In this document: positions 47,911 to 55,421 of the stretch, in pieces
How positions within the stretch are numbered: the stretch's first letter is position 1
How the letters are laid out: each line of letters opens with the position of its first letter
IMG/VR virus record: IMGVR_UViG_3300029893_000010
Location: 1 to 55,960 of that record
DNA length: 55,960 nt
From: a virus
Direction: 5' to 3' (one strand)
Notes under the pieces: generated by a model
Seen by the model: only the letters and a program-made list of their open reading frames with translations
What the model was told of the DNA's origin: nothing
Databases searched by the model: none
Translations under genes and position numbers: made by a program

Positions 47911-48102
47911 ATGCACAAGACGATTGACGATTCAATTGAAAAAGCAATTTGCACGGAAATTGCGAAAAGAAGCCCGTTCTCTGTGGATCAGGTTTATTTT
48001 GCGTACAAAGCGTACAAATCTTTTGATGCGCTTATCAAGGCGGTTGATTTTTGCGCTACGATTGGGATAAGTCAGATCATTATTTTTCCAAAGGAAAATT
48101 AG
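47911..48102 (+). CDS. Small protein between helicase and primase
   Basis: Sixty-three residues, helical (DDSIEKAICTEIAKRSPFSV, FAYKAYKSFDALIKAVDFCA). Weak ribosome site. Two bases before the primase gene. Function unknown. Confidence 0.45.
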   Translation: MHKTIDDSIEKAICTEIAKRSPFSVDQVYFAYKAYKSFDALIKAVDFCATIGISQIIIFPKEN

Positions 48103-48104
48103 AC

Positions 48105-49100
48105 ATGGACATGCTACCCATTGAATTTCAGGCGCTTGCAGGGAAGGTGAGTTTTGTAAAACAGATCAACGAGAATGAATGGCATTCCTCGTGCCCGAAC
48201 TGCGGTGGAGAGATGCACCAGGATGGTTCCTACCCGGACCGTTTCATCATGTGGCGCGTCAGCCATCGCGGAACACCGTTCGGGATGTGCGTCCGAAAAT
48301 GCGGATACAAGTGGTCTCCAGAAAAAGCCGACGCCGAATGGACCCCCGAGGAACGTGCAGAATTCGCCCGCAAACAGGCGTTGATCGAGGCGGAGTGGAT
48401 GGCTGGCGAGGCGGAGCGCCTGCGGAAATTGACGGAATTGGTCGAGGCGCAATTGGTGTGGAAGCGATGTCACGAAGGCATGAGCGCCGCGGACAGGGAA
48501 TATTACGAACAAAAACGATACATCCCGCGCGAGTGGCAGGATAGTTTTATGCTCGGTGTGATGCCAGACTACACTGTCCGCAATCACCTCACGACCTACA
48601 AATCAAAGGCGTACACGGTGCCTGTGTTCGGACTGCATGGCGGGATCGAGAATATCACATTGCGCGTGGCAAATCCGATTGACTCCAATGATCGCTACCG
48701 CAGATTGTACAAGTCCAAAATGCAGCACCTCTACAACCCCGAACGCCGCAAGGCGAACAAGGTTGTTCTCATGGAAGGAGAGTTCAAGGCGCAGATCGGA
48801 TCGATCTATGGATGGCTGCCGAACGACCATGTGATCTATGGCGTGCAATCCAAGTCGCCGGAACGGCGCATCCTGAAAATGCTTGACTTTGCAGAAGTGG
48901 TCTATCTCGCCTTTGACCCGGATGCCTACATCCCCGACCCGAAGTCTGGACGGGTTGCCGTGGTGGAAGCCGCAAAACAGATCGGCATGGAACGAGCCCG
49001 ATATGTTGTCCCTCCCAAGAACCATAAATTTGACGACGCCATCATTCGTGGGTACAAATTCAGGAATGCCATAAATCTGGCAGTAAAGAGCCTGTCATGA
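48105..49100 (+). CDS. DNA primase (zinc ribbon + TOPRIM)
   Basis: The product has 331 residues from ATG 48105. Zinc ribbon: CPNC (30-33) with Cys62 and Cys66. TOPRIM core: Glu224 in VVLMEGEFKAQ and the DxD at 271-273 in VYLAFDPDAY. Between them, RYIPREWQDSFMLGV and PVFGLHGGIENITLRVANP are the usual primase N-subdomain. It makes primers at the phage fork. Confidence 0.85.
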   Translation: MDMLPIEFQALAGKVSFVKQINENEWHSSCPNCGGEMHQDGSYPDRFIMWRVSHRGTPFGMCVRKCGYKWSPEKADAEWTPEERAEFARKQALIEAEWMAGEAERLRKLTELVEAQLVWKRCHEGMSAADREYYEQKRYIPREWQDSFMLGVMPDYTVRNHLTTYKSKAYTVPVFGLHGGIENITLRVANPIDSNDRYRRLYKSKMQHLYNPERRKANKVVLMEGEFKAQIGSIYGWLPNDHVIYGVQSKSPERRILKMLDFAEVVYLAFDPDAYIPDPKSGRVAVVEAAKQIGMERARYVVPPKNHKFDDAIIRGYKFRNAINLAVKSLS

Positions 49101-49273
49101 ACGATATGGAGGAACTTGCCGAGGAAGCAAAGCAAATCCTTGTCAACAAACGCAAGGCGTATGAAGCCGGATATTTGACGTATGAGCAATATGTTGAGTT
49201 GAGAAGCCAGACTCTACGAGATGTCGGCTATCAAATGGAAATTATTACAGAACCCACAATGGAGGAAGTATGA
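49097..49273 (+). CDS. Small helical protein
   Basis: Fifty-eight residues: MNDMEELAEEAKQILVNKRK, EAGYLTYEQYVELRSQTLRD. Overlaps the primase and the next gene by 4 bp each. Function unknown. Confidence 0.55.
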   Translation: MNDMEELAEEAKQILVNKRKAYEAGYLTYEQYVELRSQTLRDVGYQMEIITEPTMEEV

Positions 49274-49518
49274 AGGTCGTTGCAGTGTTGCCAACACAGG
49301 TGGTGCAACCCGGTGTAGAGTTCTACGCCTACTCCAGCAATTTGCAGGTTGGAGATGAGGTCAATATTTGCCGGAGCATCGGTGTGTACGTCGGAAAGCC
49401 CATCGCCCGCGGACGCGTCGTGGCGGCAGGGTCGCAGGATGCCCGCGCCAGCGTGGAGCATTCCTCCAACGGTAATGCCAGAGCGTGGGCGAATTACTGG
49501 AAAGTGAAGGTGCTGTGA
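49270..49518 (+). CDS. Small beta-rich protein
   Basis: Eighty-two residues: VVAVLPTQVVQPGVEFYAYS, DEVNICRSIGVYVGKPIARG. Coupled by overlap to both neighbours. No family recognised. Confidence 0.55.
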   Translation: MKVVAVLPTQVVQPGVEFYAYSSNLQVGDEVNICRSIGVYVGKPIARGRVVAAGSQDARASVEHSSNGNARAWANYWKVKVL

Positions 49519-49997
49519 TGGGAAAACTGAAAACGTCAGTAATATATCTTCCGCGCCCAGCCGCAAAATATCACGGTTGTTATCCTGCGCATTTTGAGAA
49601 AAGACTCCCGTCCATCCTTGAGACAGAAAAGTATGTCCACTTCTTCGCAGGACTATCTGTCACCGGTTTCAGGATAGATTGCAACCCGTCCACAAGACCG
49701 GATATGGTCGCTAATGTCGAAAAAACACCCATTGCCTCCGAGACGTTTGAAGGCGGAATGGCAGATCCTCCATACACGCCAGAGTTTGCGGAAAAACTGT
49801 ACGGAACCCCGTATCCAAGATGGTCTATGTGGACGCAGGAACTTGTCCGTGTGGTAAAGATTGGAGGTCGTATCGCTATTATGCAAAATTACATTGTCCC
49901 AAGACTTCCAAAATGCAGAATGGAGGAGATTATTGTCATCCTTACCAGAATCAAACAGTACCCAAAGATTGTGACTGTTCAACGGAGGATCCAATGA
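49518..49997 (+). CDS. DNA methyltransferase-like protein with DPPY motif
   Basis: The product has 159 residues. FEGGMADPPYTPEFAEKLYG contains the catalytic DPPY (83-86) of N6-adenine or N4-cytosine methyltransferases, FFAGLSVTGFRIDCNP resembles the SAM-binding strand, and VVKIGGRIAIMQNYI the following motif. It is short and has no target-recognition domain. The type occurs in phages without a restriction partner. Adjacent to a C5 enzyme. Confidence 0.65.
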   Translation: MGKLKTSVIYLPRPAAKYHGCYPAHFEKRLPSILETEKYVHFFAGLSVTGFRIDCNPSTRPDMVANVEKTPIASETFEGGMADPPYTPEFAEKLYGTPYPRWSMWTQELVRVVKIGGRIAIMQNYIVPRLPKCRMEEIIVILTRIKQYPKIVTVQRRIQ

Positions 49998-50248
49998 ACC
50001 GTGGAACATGGCGAGAACGGGCACGTCCCGTCATCCAGCGTGTCCTGAAAGAGACAGCCGGACAGCCTGAGAATGTCATCCGCGCGGCACTTCGGGATGC
50101 CTATCCGTTCGGACCACGCGAATACTATCCCTATCAGGTCTGGCTGGACGAGATCAAGGCTCAACGCGGATCAAAGAAAAAGAAACCGCGCAAACCGAGA
50201 AATAAAAAGACCGTTCCTGCGCAGGAAAAACAACCCGTTTTGTTTTGA
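49994..50248 (+). CDS. Small basic protein
   Basis: Eighty-four residues: NRGTWRERARPVIQRVLKET, FGPREYYPYQVWLDEIKAQR, then a Lys-rich tail (KKKKPRKPRNKKT). Overlaps the methyltransferase by 4 bp. Probably nucleic-acid binding. Confidence 0.55.
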   Translation: MNRGTWRERARPVIQRVLKETAGQPENVIRAALRDAYPFGPREYYPYQVWLDEIKAQRGSKKKKPRKPRNKKTVPAQEKQPVLF

Positions 50249-50262
50249 AAGGAGAATAAACC

Positions 50263-50604
50263 ATGAAACATCTGGACGCGCAAGCCATTATTGCTGCATT
50301 CCATCATCGCGTGGATTCGTTCATTTCCGGCGAGACATTCCACCGCGGCACGATCATCGGTGTCCTCAAAAAGGCCTGCCGCAATGACGCACGGTATCGT
50401 CAGGTTCTCAAGATACTCACCGGACGCACCACCTCGAAACTTCTCAACGAGGCGCAGTGGTACGCCCTGTTCCGCTTCGTGCATCCGGTCAAACCGGAAG
50501 GTGGTCACTGGCAGAGCGGACACGGGGATGATGTCCTGGACGCCTGGTGCAACACGCTGGTTCGACATGCCGACAGCCTGAACGGACAGATGGTGATGGC
50601 ATGA
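50263..50604 (+). CDS. Helical hypothetical protein
   Basis: The product has 113 residues: DAQAIIAAFHHRVDSFISGE, LNEAQWYALFRFVHPVKPEG, GHGDDVLDAW. Behind AAGGAGAATAAACC. Overlaps the C5 methyltransferase by 4 bp. Function unknown. Confidence 0.55.
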   Translation: MKHLDAQAIIAAFHHRVDSFISGETFHRGTIIGVLKKACRNDARYRQVLKILTGRTTSKLLNEAQWYALFRFVHPVKPEGGHWQSGHGDDVLDAWCNTLVRHADSLNGQMVMA

Positions 50605-51692
50605 AAACATTCGCAACCATGTTCTCAGGAGGGGAGTTGTTCGGGATCGGCGCGGAACAGGCAGGATACAAACACCTGTGGGGCATTGAATACGAGGACA
50701 AGATTGCCTCTGTCGCGCGGCTCAATGGGTTCAATGTCCTGACTGGAAGTGTTTTGGATGCCACCCTTCTGGAAGGGCTTCCTTCCCCGGAACATCTTCA
50801 TGCCTCCCCTCCCTGCCCAAACTTTTCCGTCGCAAAGACGAACAATGGCGAAACCGAACATGATATTGCATTGGCGCAAGCCGTATGCAACGCCATCCTT
50901 ACACACAAACCGGCAACATTCTCACTGGAGAACGTGCGCGGATACGTCAAATCAGAATCCTACAAAATGATCCTTGCAACCCTTGAGGGTTCCGGCTATA
51001 TGGTGGATGTGCAGGTTCTTGATGCCGCGGACTTTGGCGTCCCGCAGAACAGGATCCGCCTGTTCATGCGCGCCAGAAAAGATGGACGGGTGGTCGGTGC
51101 GTTGCCTCAACCTGTCAAATGGGTTGGATGGTACTCGGCTATTGAAGATCTTCTGGGAACGCTCCCGGAAACGGAATTCGCTCCATGGCAGATGGAACGG
51201 CTTCCGCAGGAATACCGCGAATTCCTGATCGGTCAGGGGTCTAGGTCAAGCCCAAAAGAAAAAGACGAACCCGCAGATACGGTCACTGCGAACAGCAACC
51301 AAACAGGGATGAAGGCGTTTGTTGTGAACGTGAAAGATCCACACGGAGACACACAACGCTTCACTGTCCCGGACAGTGAAGCACCGATATACACGATTCT
51401 CGCAGGTGCTACGGAAGCAAGAACAAAAGCCTTCATCGTGGACGGACAACCTACCAATTACGGAAAGACGATGACCATCCGGGATGGTCACGAGCCGATG
51501 ATGACCGTGCAATCCTCGCAGGACAAAAAACCGCTCAGAGCCTACGCAACCGGACGGGTCGTGAAGATGACCGTGCAGGCACTTGGAAGGTTCCAGACGG
51601 TGCCGGATACATACAAAGGTCTTACTACAAAGATCAACGGGAATGGCGTTCCCTGCCTTATGGCTAGGCGGATCATGGAGTCATTGATATAA
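50601..51692 (+). CDS. C5-cytosine DNA methyltransferase
   Basis: The product has 363 residues. Motif I: TMFSGGELFGIGAEQAGY. Motif IV: SPPCPNFS with catalytic Cys72. Motif VI: ENVRGY at 110. Motif VIII: PQNRIRLF at 148-155. Target-recognition region about 190-330 and motif IX/X at the end (NGVPCLMARRIMESL). Complete enzyme, no restriction endonuclease beside it, so it likely protects phage DNA. Confidence 0.85.
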   Translation: MKTFATMFSGGELFGIGAEQAGYKHLWGIEYEDKIASVARLNGFNVLTGSVLDATLLEGLPSPEHLHASPPCPNFSVAKTNNGETEHDIALAQAVCNAILTHKPATFSLENVRGYVKSESYKMILATLEGSGYMVDVQVLDAADFGVPQNRIRLFMRARKDGRVVGALPQPVKWVGWYSAIEDLLGTLPETEFAPWQMERLPQEYREFLIGQGSRSSPKEKDEPADTVTANSNQTGMKAFVVNVKDPHGDTQRFTVPDSEAPIYTILAGATEARTKAFIVDGQPTNYGKTMTIRDGHEPMMTVQSSQDKKPLRAYATGRVVKMTVQALGRFQTVPDTYKGLTTKINGNGVPCLMARRIMESLI

Positions 51693-51760
51693 ATCGCCCA
51701 GACCCCCTGTTTTTTTCGTTCTGGGGCATTCTGGAGGCGTCTCGGAAACTCATAAAAACC

Positions 51761-51789
51761 TTGACACGCACAAATATTCCTAGTATATA
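51761..51789 (+). promoter_or_regulatory. Sigma70-type promoter, leaderless
   Basis: TTGACA (51761-51766), 17-bp spacer, TATATA (51784-51789). The ATG at 51796 starts 7 bp after the -10 box, so the transcript begins at the start codon; no ribosome site is present. Confidence 0.8.
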
Positions 51790-51795
51790 CGTTTC

Positions 51796-52032
51796 ATGCC
51801 AAGAAAATTACACAAACCACGGGACGACGGAACGGAACGACGCGATGCGATCATGCAATATTTGAAGGAGCATTCCGATATGATCGCATCCGTCTCCATC
51901 CGCGAACTTGCCGACCATATCGGAACTTCCACGTCAGTCATCACGTTTCACCTGGACCGCCTGGAGCGGGAGGGAAAAATATCGCGTGAACGCGAGAAGG
52001 CACGCAGCATCCGAATTTTGGAGGAAGAATGA
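51796..52032 (+). CDS. Winged-helix DNA-binding regulator
   Basis: Seventy-eight residues. RRDAIMQYLKEHSDMIASVS, IRELADHIGTSTSVITFHLD and RLEREGKISREREKARSIRI make a LexA/GntR-like winged helix with recognition helix STSVITFHLDRL. It is the first gene of the late-early operon and probably controls it. Overlaps the next gene. Confidence 0.7.
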   Translation: MPRKLHKPRDDGTERRDAIMQYLKEHSDMIASVSIRELADHIGTSTSVITFHLDRLEREGKISREREKARSIRILEEE

Positions 52033-52181
52033 GCAACGTATTGGAATATTTCATCGTCGTTCTTGCGGCTGCGTTCGTGGCGTTCCTTTTGGTTTTTGTG
52101 CGTGTCAAGATCGGATGGACGCACCTTTCCATCGTCGTCGGGAAATGGCAACTTGTCGTCTTTGATGTGAGGAAGCAGTAA
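52029..52181 (+). CDS. Small membrane protein
   Basis: Fifty residues with one transmembrane helix (YFIVVLAAAFVAFLLVFVRV). Overlaps both neighbours. Function unknown. Confidence 0.5.
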   Translation: MSNVLEYFIVVLAAAFVAFLLVFVRVKIGWTHLSIVVGKWQLVVFDVRKQ

Positions 52182-52489
52182 TGCCTCCACGTTTTGCAAG
52201 AGGGAACAGGGACAAGAACGAGCCGCAGATCACCGAGGTCTTGCGCCGGATGAACGTCCGCTACGTCCTTTTACCGGAGGGCGCAGGCGCCGACATCCTG
52301 GTCTACCTCTCCCCTCTCATGCTGGTGGAGGTCAAGAACCCGAACGTGCCGAAATCGGATCAGGAACTCAGTTCGCTGGAAAAGGAGGTGCAGGAATATT
52401 GCAAAGAAAGGAACATCCCGTATCATGTCGTAAAGCAGCCGGAGGAAATGGCTGCCATTGTCAATGAATGGATCGAAAGGAATTCATAA
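52181..52489 (+). CDS. VRR-NUC-type nuclease
   Basis: The product has 102 residues. NEPQITEVLRRMNVRYVLLP, GAGADILVYLSPLMLVEVKN gives the PD-(D/E)xK residues (Asp in GADI, Glu and Lys in VEVK), and QELSSLEKEVQEYCKERNIP completes the VRR-NUC fold. These small phage nucleases are thought to process recombination or replication intermediates. Confidence 0.75.
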   Translation: MPPRFARGNRDKNEPQITEVLRRMNVRYVLLPEGAGADILVYLSPLMLVEVKNPNVPKSDQELSSLEKEVQEYCKERNIPYHVVKQPEEMAAIVNEWIERNS

Positions 52490-52650
52490 TGAACCAATAC
52501 AACATATACATCCTCGCTGACGGTCAACACCATCATTTGACCGTGTTGGAAGCGGAAAGCAAGGAAAAAGCGGAACAGTTGGCATACGAACTGTATCCGT
52601 CTGGAAATACATATGTCGCAAAACGCGCGGACGGGGTGGTGGAAGAATGA
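52489..52650 (+). CDS. Small alpha/beta protein
   Basis: Fifty-three residues: YNIYILADGQHHHLTVLEAE, KEKAEQLAYELYPSG. One-base overlap with the nuclease gene. Function unknown. Confidence 0.5.
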   Translation: MNQYNIYILADGQHHHLTVLEAESKEKAEQLAYELYPSGNTYVAKRADGVVEE

Positions 52651-52766
52651 AAAAGATCGAAGGTTTGCTCCTGCTCGTGCTTATCATCCTGCTTCTCGTC
52701 GCCGTGATTTTTGTCCTTGGCGAAAACCCTGCTGGGCTCAAGTGCCTGGATGTGTGGTGCTTATGA
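52647..52766 (+). CDS. Small membrane peptide
   Basis: Thirty-nine residues: one transmembrane helix (EGLLLLVLIILLLVAVIFVL) and a short tail with two Cys. Overlaps both neighbours by 4 bp. Function unknown. Confidence 0.45.
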   Translation: MKKIEGLLLLVLIILLLVAVIFVLGENPAGLKCLDVWCL

Positions 52767-53071
52767 ACGCATATCGTCAGCGCCGCCAAAAGGAGCGCCA
52801 ACAGGAACAGGAATGGGAGGCGCAATACTGGAAGGATTACGCCGCATCCGAACAACTGGACAGATTCGGGAACGCCTTGGGAGTTATCGCCATCGTTCTG
52901 CTCGTCATCGGCGTTTTTCCGGCTTTTCACTTCCTGTTCTCCGCCCCCGCCGTTACCATCTGGGACAGGCTGCATGGGCTGTGGTTTCTTCTCCCTGGAG
53001 CGATTTTTGCAACCGCAAGCCTTGCGATTTCAACGCGGTACATCGAAGGAAGCGAAGGGACGCAGTTATGA
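52763..53071 (+). CDS. Two-helix membrane protein
   Basis: The product has 102 residues: charged N-terminal coiled coil (RQRRQKERQQEQEWEAQYWK) and two transmembrane helices (GVIAIVLLVIGVFPAFHFLF; WFLLPGAIFATASLAI). Function unknown. Confidence 0.5.
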   Translation: MNAYRQRRQKERQQEQEWEAQYWKDYAASEQLDRFGNALGVIAIVLLVIGVFPAFHFLFSAPAVTIWDRLHGLWFLLPGAIFATASLAISTRYIEGSEGTQL

Positions 53072-53163
53072 ATAAGCGCCTGATTATCATACTGGCATGG
53101 CTCGTCACGGTCGGCACCATGTTGTGCGCGACTACAATCCTACTTGAAAGAGGTGCATCATGA
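53068..53163 (+). CDS. Small membrane peptide
   Basis: Thirty-one residues, a single hydrophobic helix (RLIIILAWLVTVGTMLCATT). Overlaps both neighbours by 4 bp, so it is coupled to them. Function unknown. Confidence 0.4.
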   Translation: MNKRLIIILAWLVTVGTMLCATTILLERGAS

Positions 53164-53855
53164 ATGATATTGAAGAACTTGAGAAACTTGTAACAGAGGA
53201 AGCCCCCGAACCGCCCCCCTCTCGATCTGAATTGACCCGCGCCAAGATCGCATATCATGCGGCCGTTGTTCTGATCGATCTTGTTACCGCCTACACGGTC
53301 GGCATGTTGACGTTCTGGTATTACGGGGTCATCTGGTTCATCGGCAATGCGGTTGTATTCTTCCTGCATCACGGCAATTGGGAGCGCCCCGAGAGCAACG
53401 ACAATCAAAGCAAGACCTCGATTGTCGGCATGATCGTTGCAGTTTCCTCGATGTTTGTTCTGGCGATCTTTTCTGGTGCAATGGCGCTGGTTGGAAACAC
53501 GAAAACCTGGGTGCAACTGACCATTGAGATCTTCTCGGTGGTTGTGTTTTTCTTCCACGCCGTCTCTTTTGCGGTTTATTATTTCCAGGATGACGAATGG
53601 AAGATCAATCGTCAAATCGCAAAGGCGAAGGCGAACGCCAGAAAGAAGGTTCAGATCGCCAAGGCGGCAGGGAAGGTCATTGAAGCCAACAAAGACGCCC
53701 TGCGTGAGCGCAATACCCAATACGGCAAACACGGACAAAAGGTCGTCGATGCCGCTCTAGCCAAGGTGGAAAATCGTCAAATTCAGCCATCCCATCAATT
53801 CGGGTCGGAAACCAAGACGCCCGAAAACCCTACCAAGGGCGGGAGTGGCAACTAG
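53160..53855 (+). CDS. Four-helix membrane protein with basic C-terminal tail
   Basis: The product has 231 residues. Transmembrane segments at about 28-48, 51-70, 87-108 and 118-140, then a long Lys/Arg/Ala helix (RQIAKAKANARKKVQIAKAA) and a disordered tail. Could be a superinfection-exclusion or membrane-anchoring protein; no motif to decide. Confidence 0.55.
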   Translation: MNDIEELEKLVTEEAPEPPPSRSELTRAKIAYHAAVVLIDLVTAYTVGMLTFWYYGVIWFIGNAVVFFLHHGNWERPESNDNQSKTSIVGMIVAVSSMFVLAIFSGAMALVGNTKTWVQLTIEIFSVVVFFFHAVSFAVYYFQDDEWKINRQIAKAKANARKKVQIAKAAGKVIEANKDALRERNTQYGKHGQKVVDAALAKVENRQIQPSHQFGSETKTPENPTKGGSGN

Positions 53856-53870
53856 CCCCGCCCGAAAGAG

Positions 53871-53898
53871 AGCCAGCCTTGAAAGAGGCTGGCGTTTT
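53871..53898 (+). terminator. Probable intrinsic terminator
   Basis: Stem GCCAGCCT / AGGCTGGC (53871-53878 with 53886-53893), 7-base loop, then GTTTTGG. Confidence 0.55.
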
Positions 53899-53904
53899 GG
53901 CTGC

Positions 53905-54530
53905 GACAACACCGACAACACTGTTGTCGGAAGTGGAATTATCACTGGAGGACGAAGAAAATGAGTACGACACCCTTATCCAAGGCTCCGACAGAGCCTA
54001 CCCAGCCATTGTCCTCCGTAGAAAAAGTCGCGGAGTCGGAGCCACCATCAAAACCATCAGCAAGTTCGGAAAATATTCCGAACTCTACAAGGACTACCAG
54101 GAAGTCATCGATGCCTACCTTGCACGGAAGCGTAAGCGACAAGAGCAGGGATCACGCATTGCTCATGAAGGCCTCATTGTTGCAACTAAAGAAGGCTGGC
54201 TTGGTGAAGTTGCTAGCAGTGTTGTCGGAGGACGGACAGGTGAAGGAAATGAAGGCGGTCTTTGACCCGAGTATATGGACAAAAAATCTGGAGTTGATCG
54301 AACATGAAGCGCACGAATCGTAGTGTTGTCAGTGTTGTCATGACTGTTGTCGGTGTTATCGTCATGGCTTGTTCCATCATGGGAACTGTTGTCGGGGATG
54401 GCGCATTGGAAAAAGAGCACGAAAAAACGCCGACAACAGTGGATTCTCCGGTGAAAAAGACCGACAACACTGTTGTCCTCGGGGATGTGAACATCCGTTC
54501 GTGCCCTTCAACCGCCTGCGGTGTTGTCGG
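53905..54530. repeat. Cluster of TGTTGTC / GACAACA motifs
   Basis: Twelve exact copies in about 625 bp: GACAACA at 53905, 53914, 54432, 54463; TGTTGTC at 53922, 54220, 54324, 54333, 54345, 54387, 54471, 54522. Most are followed by GG (or preceded by CC). Two pairs form palindromes with a central C (53912-53930 perfect over 9-bp arms; 54463-54477). They fall in the coding and intergenic DNA of two genes. Confidence 0.75.
53961..54323 (+). CDS. Disordered small protein within the repeat-motif region
   Basis: The product has 120 residues. GGAGG 8 bp before ATG 53961 decides for this frame over a TTG-initiated frame from 53879. Ser/Pro/Thr-rich N-terminus (KAPTEPTQPLSSVEKVAESE) and a helical C-terminus (LLQLKKAGLVKLLAVLSEDG). 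Overlaps the next gene by 20 bp. Function unknown. Confidence 0.45.
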   Translation: MSTTPLSKAPTEPTQPLSSVEKVAESEPPSKPSASSENIPNSTRTTRKSSMPTLHGSVSDKSRDHALLMKASLLQLKKAGLVKLLAVLSEDGQVKEMKAVFDPSIWTKNLELIEHEAHES

Positions 54531-54660
54531 ATGGCTGTATGCAGGTCAGCACGTGGAGGTTTCGGGCTGTCTCGGAAACTGGTGCGAAGTGGTGGTAGAA
54601 GAGCAGGAATATTACATTTATGCTCCCTGCGTCGGGCAGGGAAAAGGAGTCTGCAAATGA
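54304..54660 (+). CDS. Lipoprotein-like secreted protein with bacterial SH3 domain
   Basis: The product has 118 residues. The N-terminus MKRTNRSVVSVVMTVVGVIV with MAC is a signal peptide with a lipobox-like Cys. After a Thr/Lys-rich linker, NIRSCPSTACGVVGWLYAGQ and VEVSGCLGNWCEVVVEEQEY is a bacterial SH3 (SH3b) domain. Exported SH3b lipoproteins of phages may bind the cell wall, for superinfection exclusion or lysis. Confidence 0.65.
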   Translation: MKRTNRSVVSVVMTVVGVIVMACSIMGTVVGDGALEKEHEKTPTTVDSPVKKTDNTVVLGDVNIRSCPSTACGVVGWLYAGQHVEVSGCLGNWCEVVVEEQEYYIYAPCVGQGKGVCK

Positions 54661-54815
54661 AATTGTTTGTGCAATATTCGTCATGGATTTCGATTGTGGC
54701 GATCCTGTGGCTTCGGATGACAGGAGTGCTTCCGAATGACTTGTTCATCTGGTTCGCGTTCTTGTTCTTCTGCCTGATCGGGCTTGCCGCATGGGGAACG
54801 GGATACAGACGATGA
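54657..54815 (+). CDS. Small membrane protein
   Basis: Fifty-two residues with two hydrophobic helices (VQYSSWISIVAILWLRMTGV; LFIWFAFLFFCLIGLAAWGT). Overlaps both neighbours by 4 bp. Could be a small holin; no firm evidence. Confidence 0.5.
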   Translation: MKLFVQYSSWISIVAILWLRMTGVLPNDLFIWFAFLFFCLIGLAAWGTGYRR

Positions 54816-55390
54816 CCCCCATTGTCGATCTACATCGCGTTCGTGTCCAGCAGGTCATCAAGGCCGAGGGCAAGGCGAATAAAGAGACATGGAAATCATG
54901 TCTCTTTTGCTGGCAGGTGGCGGGCAATTATACAAAGGACGCCGTCAAGGGGTTGGCTTCCGATATTGGAAAATCGGACGACACGGTCTATGACCGCGCC
55001 CATGCCTACGAGATGTTTCACGACATCTGCAAGTTTGATGACGGTCAGTACAGGCAGTTCGCATTCATGGCGCGCAGGGCGCCGTACATCACCTGGTCAC
55101 ACTTCCGTGCCCTGTGGGACATCCGCAAATCGACCAATGCGCACATGGCGCAGATCATTTCCCTGCTCATGGACATTGTGCAGGGAGAGGGAGAACTATC
55201 ATCTCGCAATCTGGCAGATCATGCCCGCAGCCGCTACGGGCTGGACAGAACTTGGGAATACTACATATCCAGGTCAATGTCTCCGCTCGAGCGTGCGATG
55301 TCCGACCCGAACATTCCGATTGAGATCCAGCGGGACGCAAAGGAGTTCCGCGAAAAGATCATCGCACGGATGAGTGAAAGGCACAAATAG
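54812..55390 (+). CDS. Helical hypothetical protein, last gene of the plus-strand operon
   Basis: The product has 192 residues from ATG 54812. Helical with a possible helix-turn-helix (GLASDIGKSDDTVYDRAHAY) and a later SRNLADHARSRYGLDRTWEY. Possibly DNA-binding; no family recognised. A strong terminator follows. Confidence 0.55.
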   Translation: MTPIVDLHRVRVQQVIKAEGKANKETWKSCLFCWQVAGNYTKDAVKGLASDIGKSDDTVYDRAHAYEMFHDICKFDDGQYRQFAFMARRAPYITWSHFRALWDIRKSTNAHMAQIISLLMDIVQGEGELSSRNLADHARSRYGLDRTWEYYISRSMSPLERAMSDPNIPIEIQRDAKEFREKIIARMSERHK

Positions 55391-55392
55391 GA

Positions 55393-55416
55393 AGCACCCG
55401 AAAGGGTGCTTTTTTT
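55393..55416. terminator. Intrinsic terminator between convergent operons
   Basis: AGCACCC / GGGTGCT stem with GAAA loop followed by TTTTTTG, 3 bp after the plus-strand stop and 6 bp from the minus-strand stop. Confidence 0.9.
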
Positions 55417-55421
55417 GTTTC

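Noticed and set aside
47515-48102. AT-rich genes after the helicase as a fourth cassette group
   Set aside because: No L boxes or GTT core sites are present around them.
51693-51760. GCCCAGA...TCTGGGGC with a T7 run as a terminator after the C5 methyltransferase
   Set aside because: The T-run lies in the loop rather than after the stem, so it does not fit an intrinsic terminator on the plus strand.
53879-54265. TTG-initiated 128-codon frame
   Set aside because: The TTG is in the loop of a terminator-like hairpin and lacks a ribosome site; the overlapping frame from ATG 53961 has GGAGG at the right distance.
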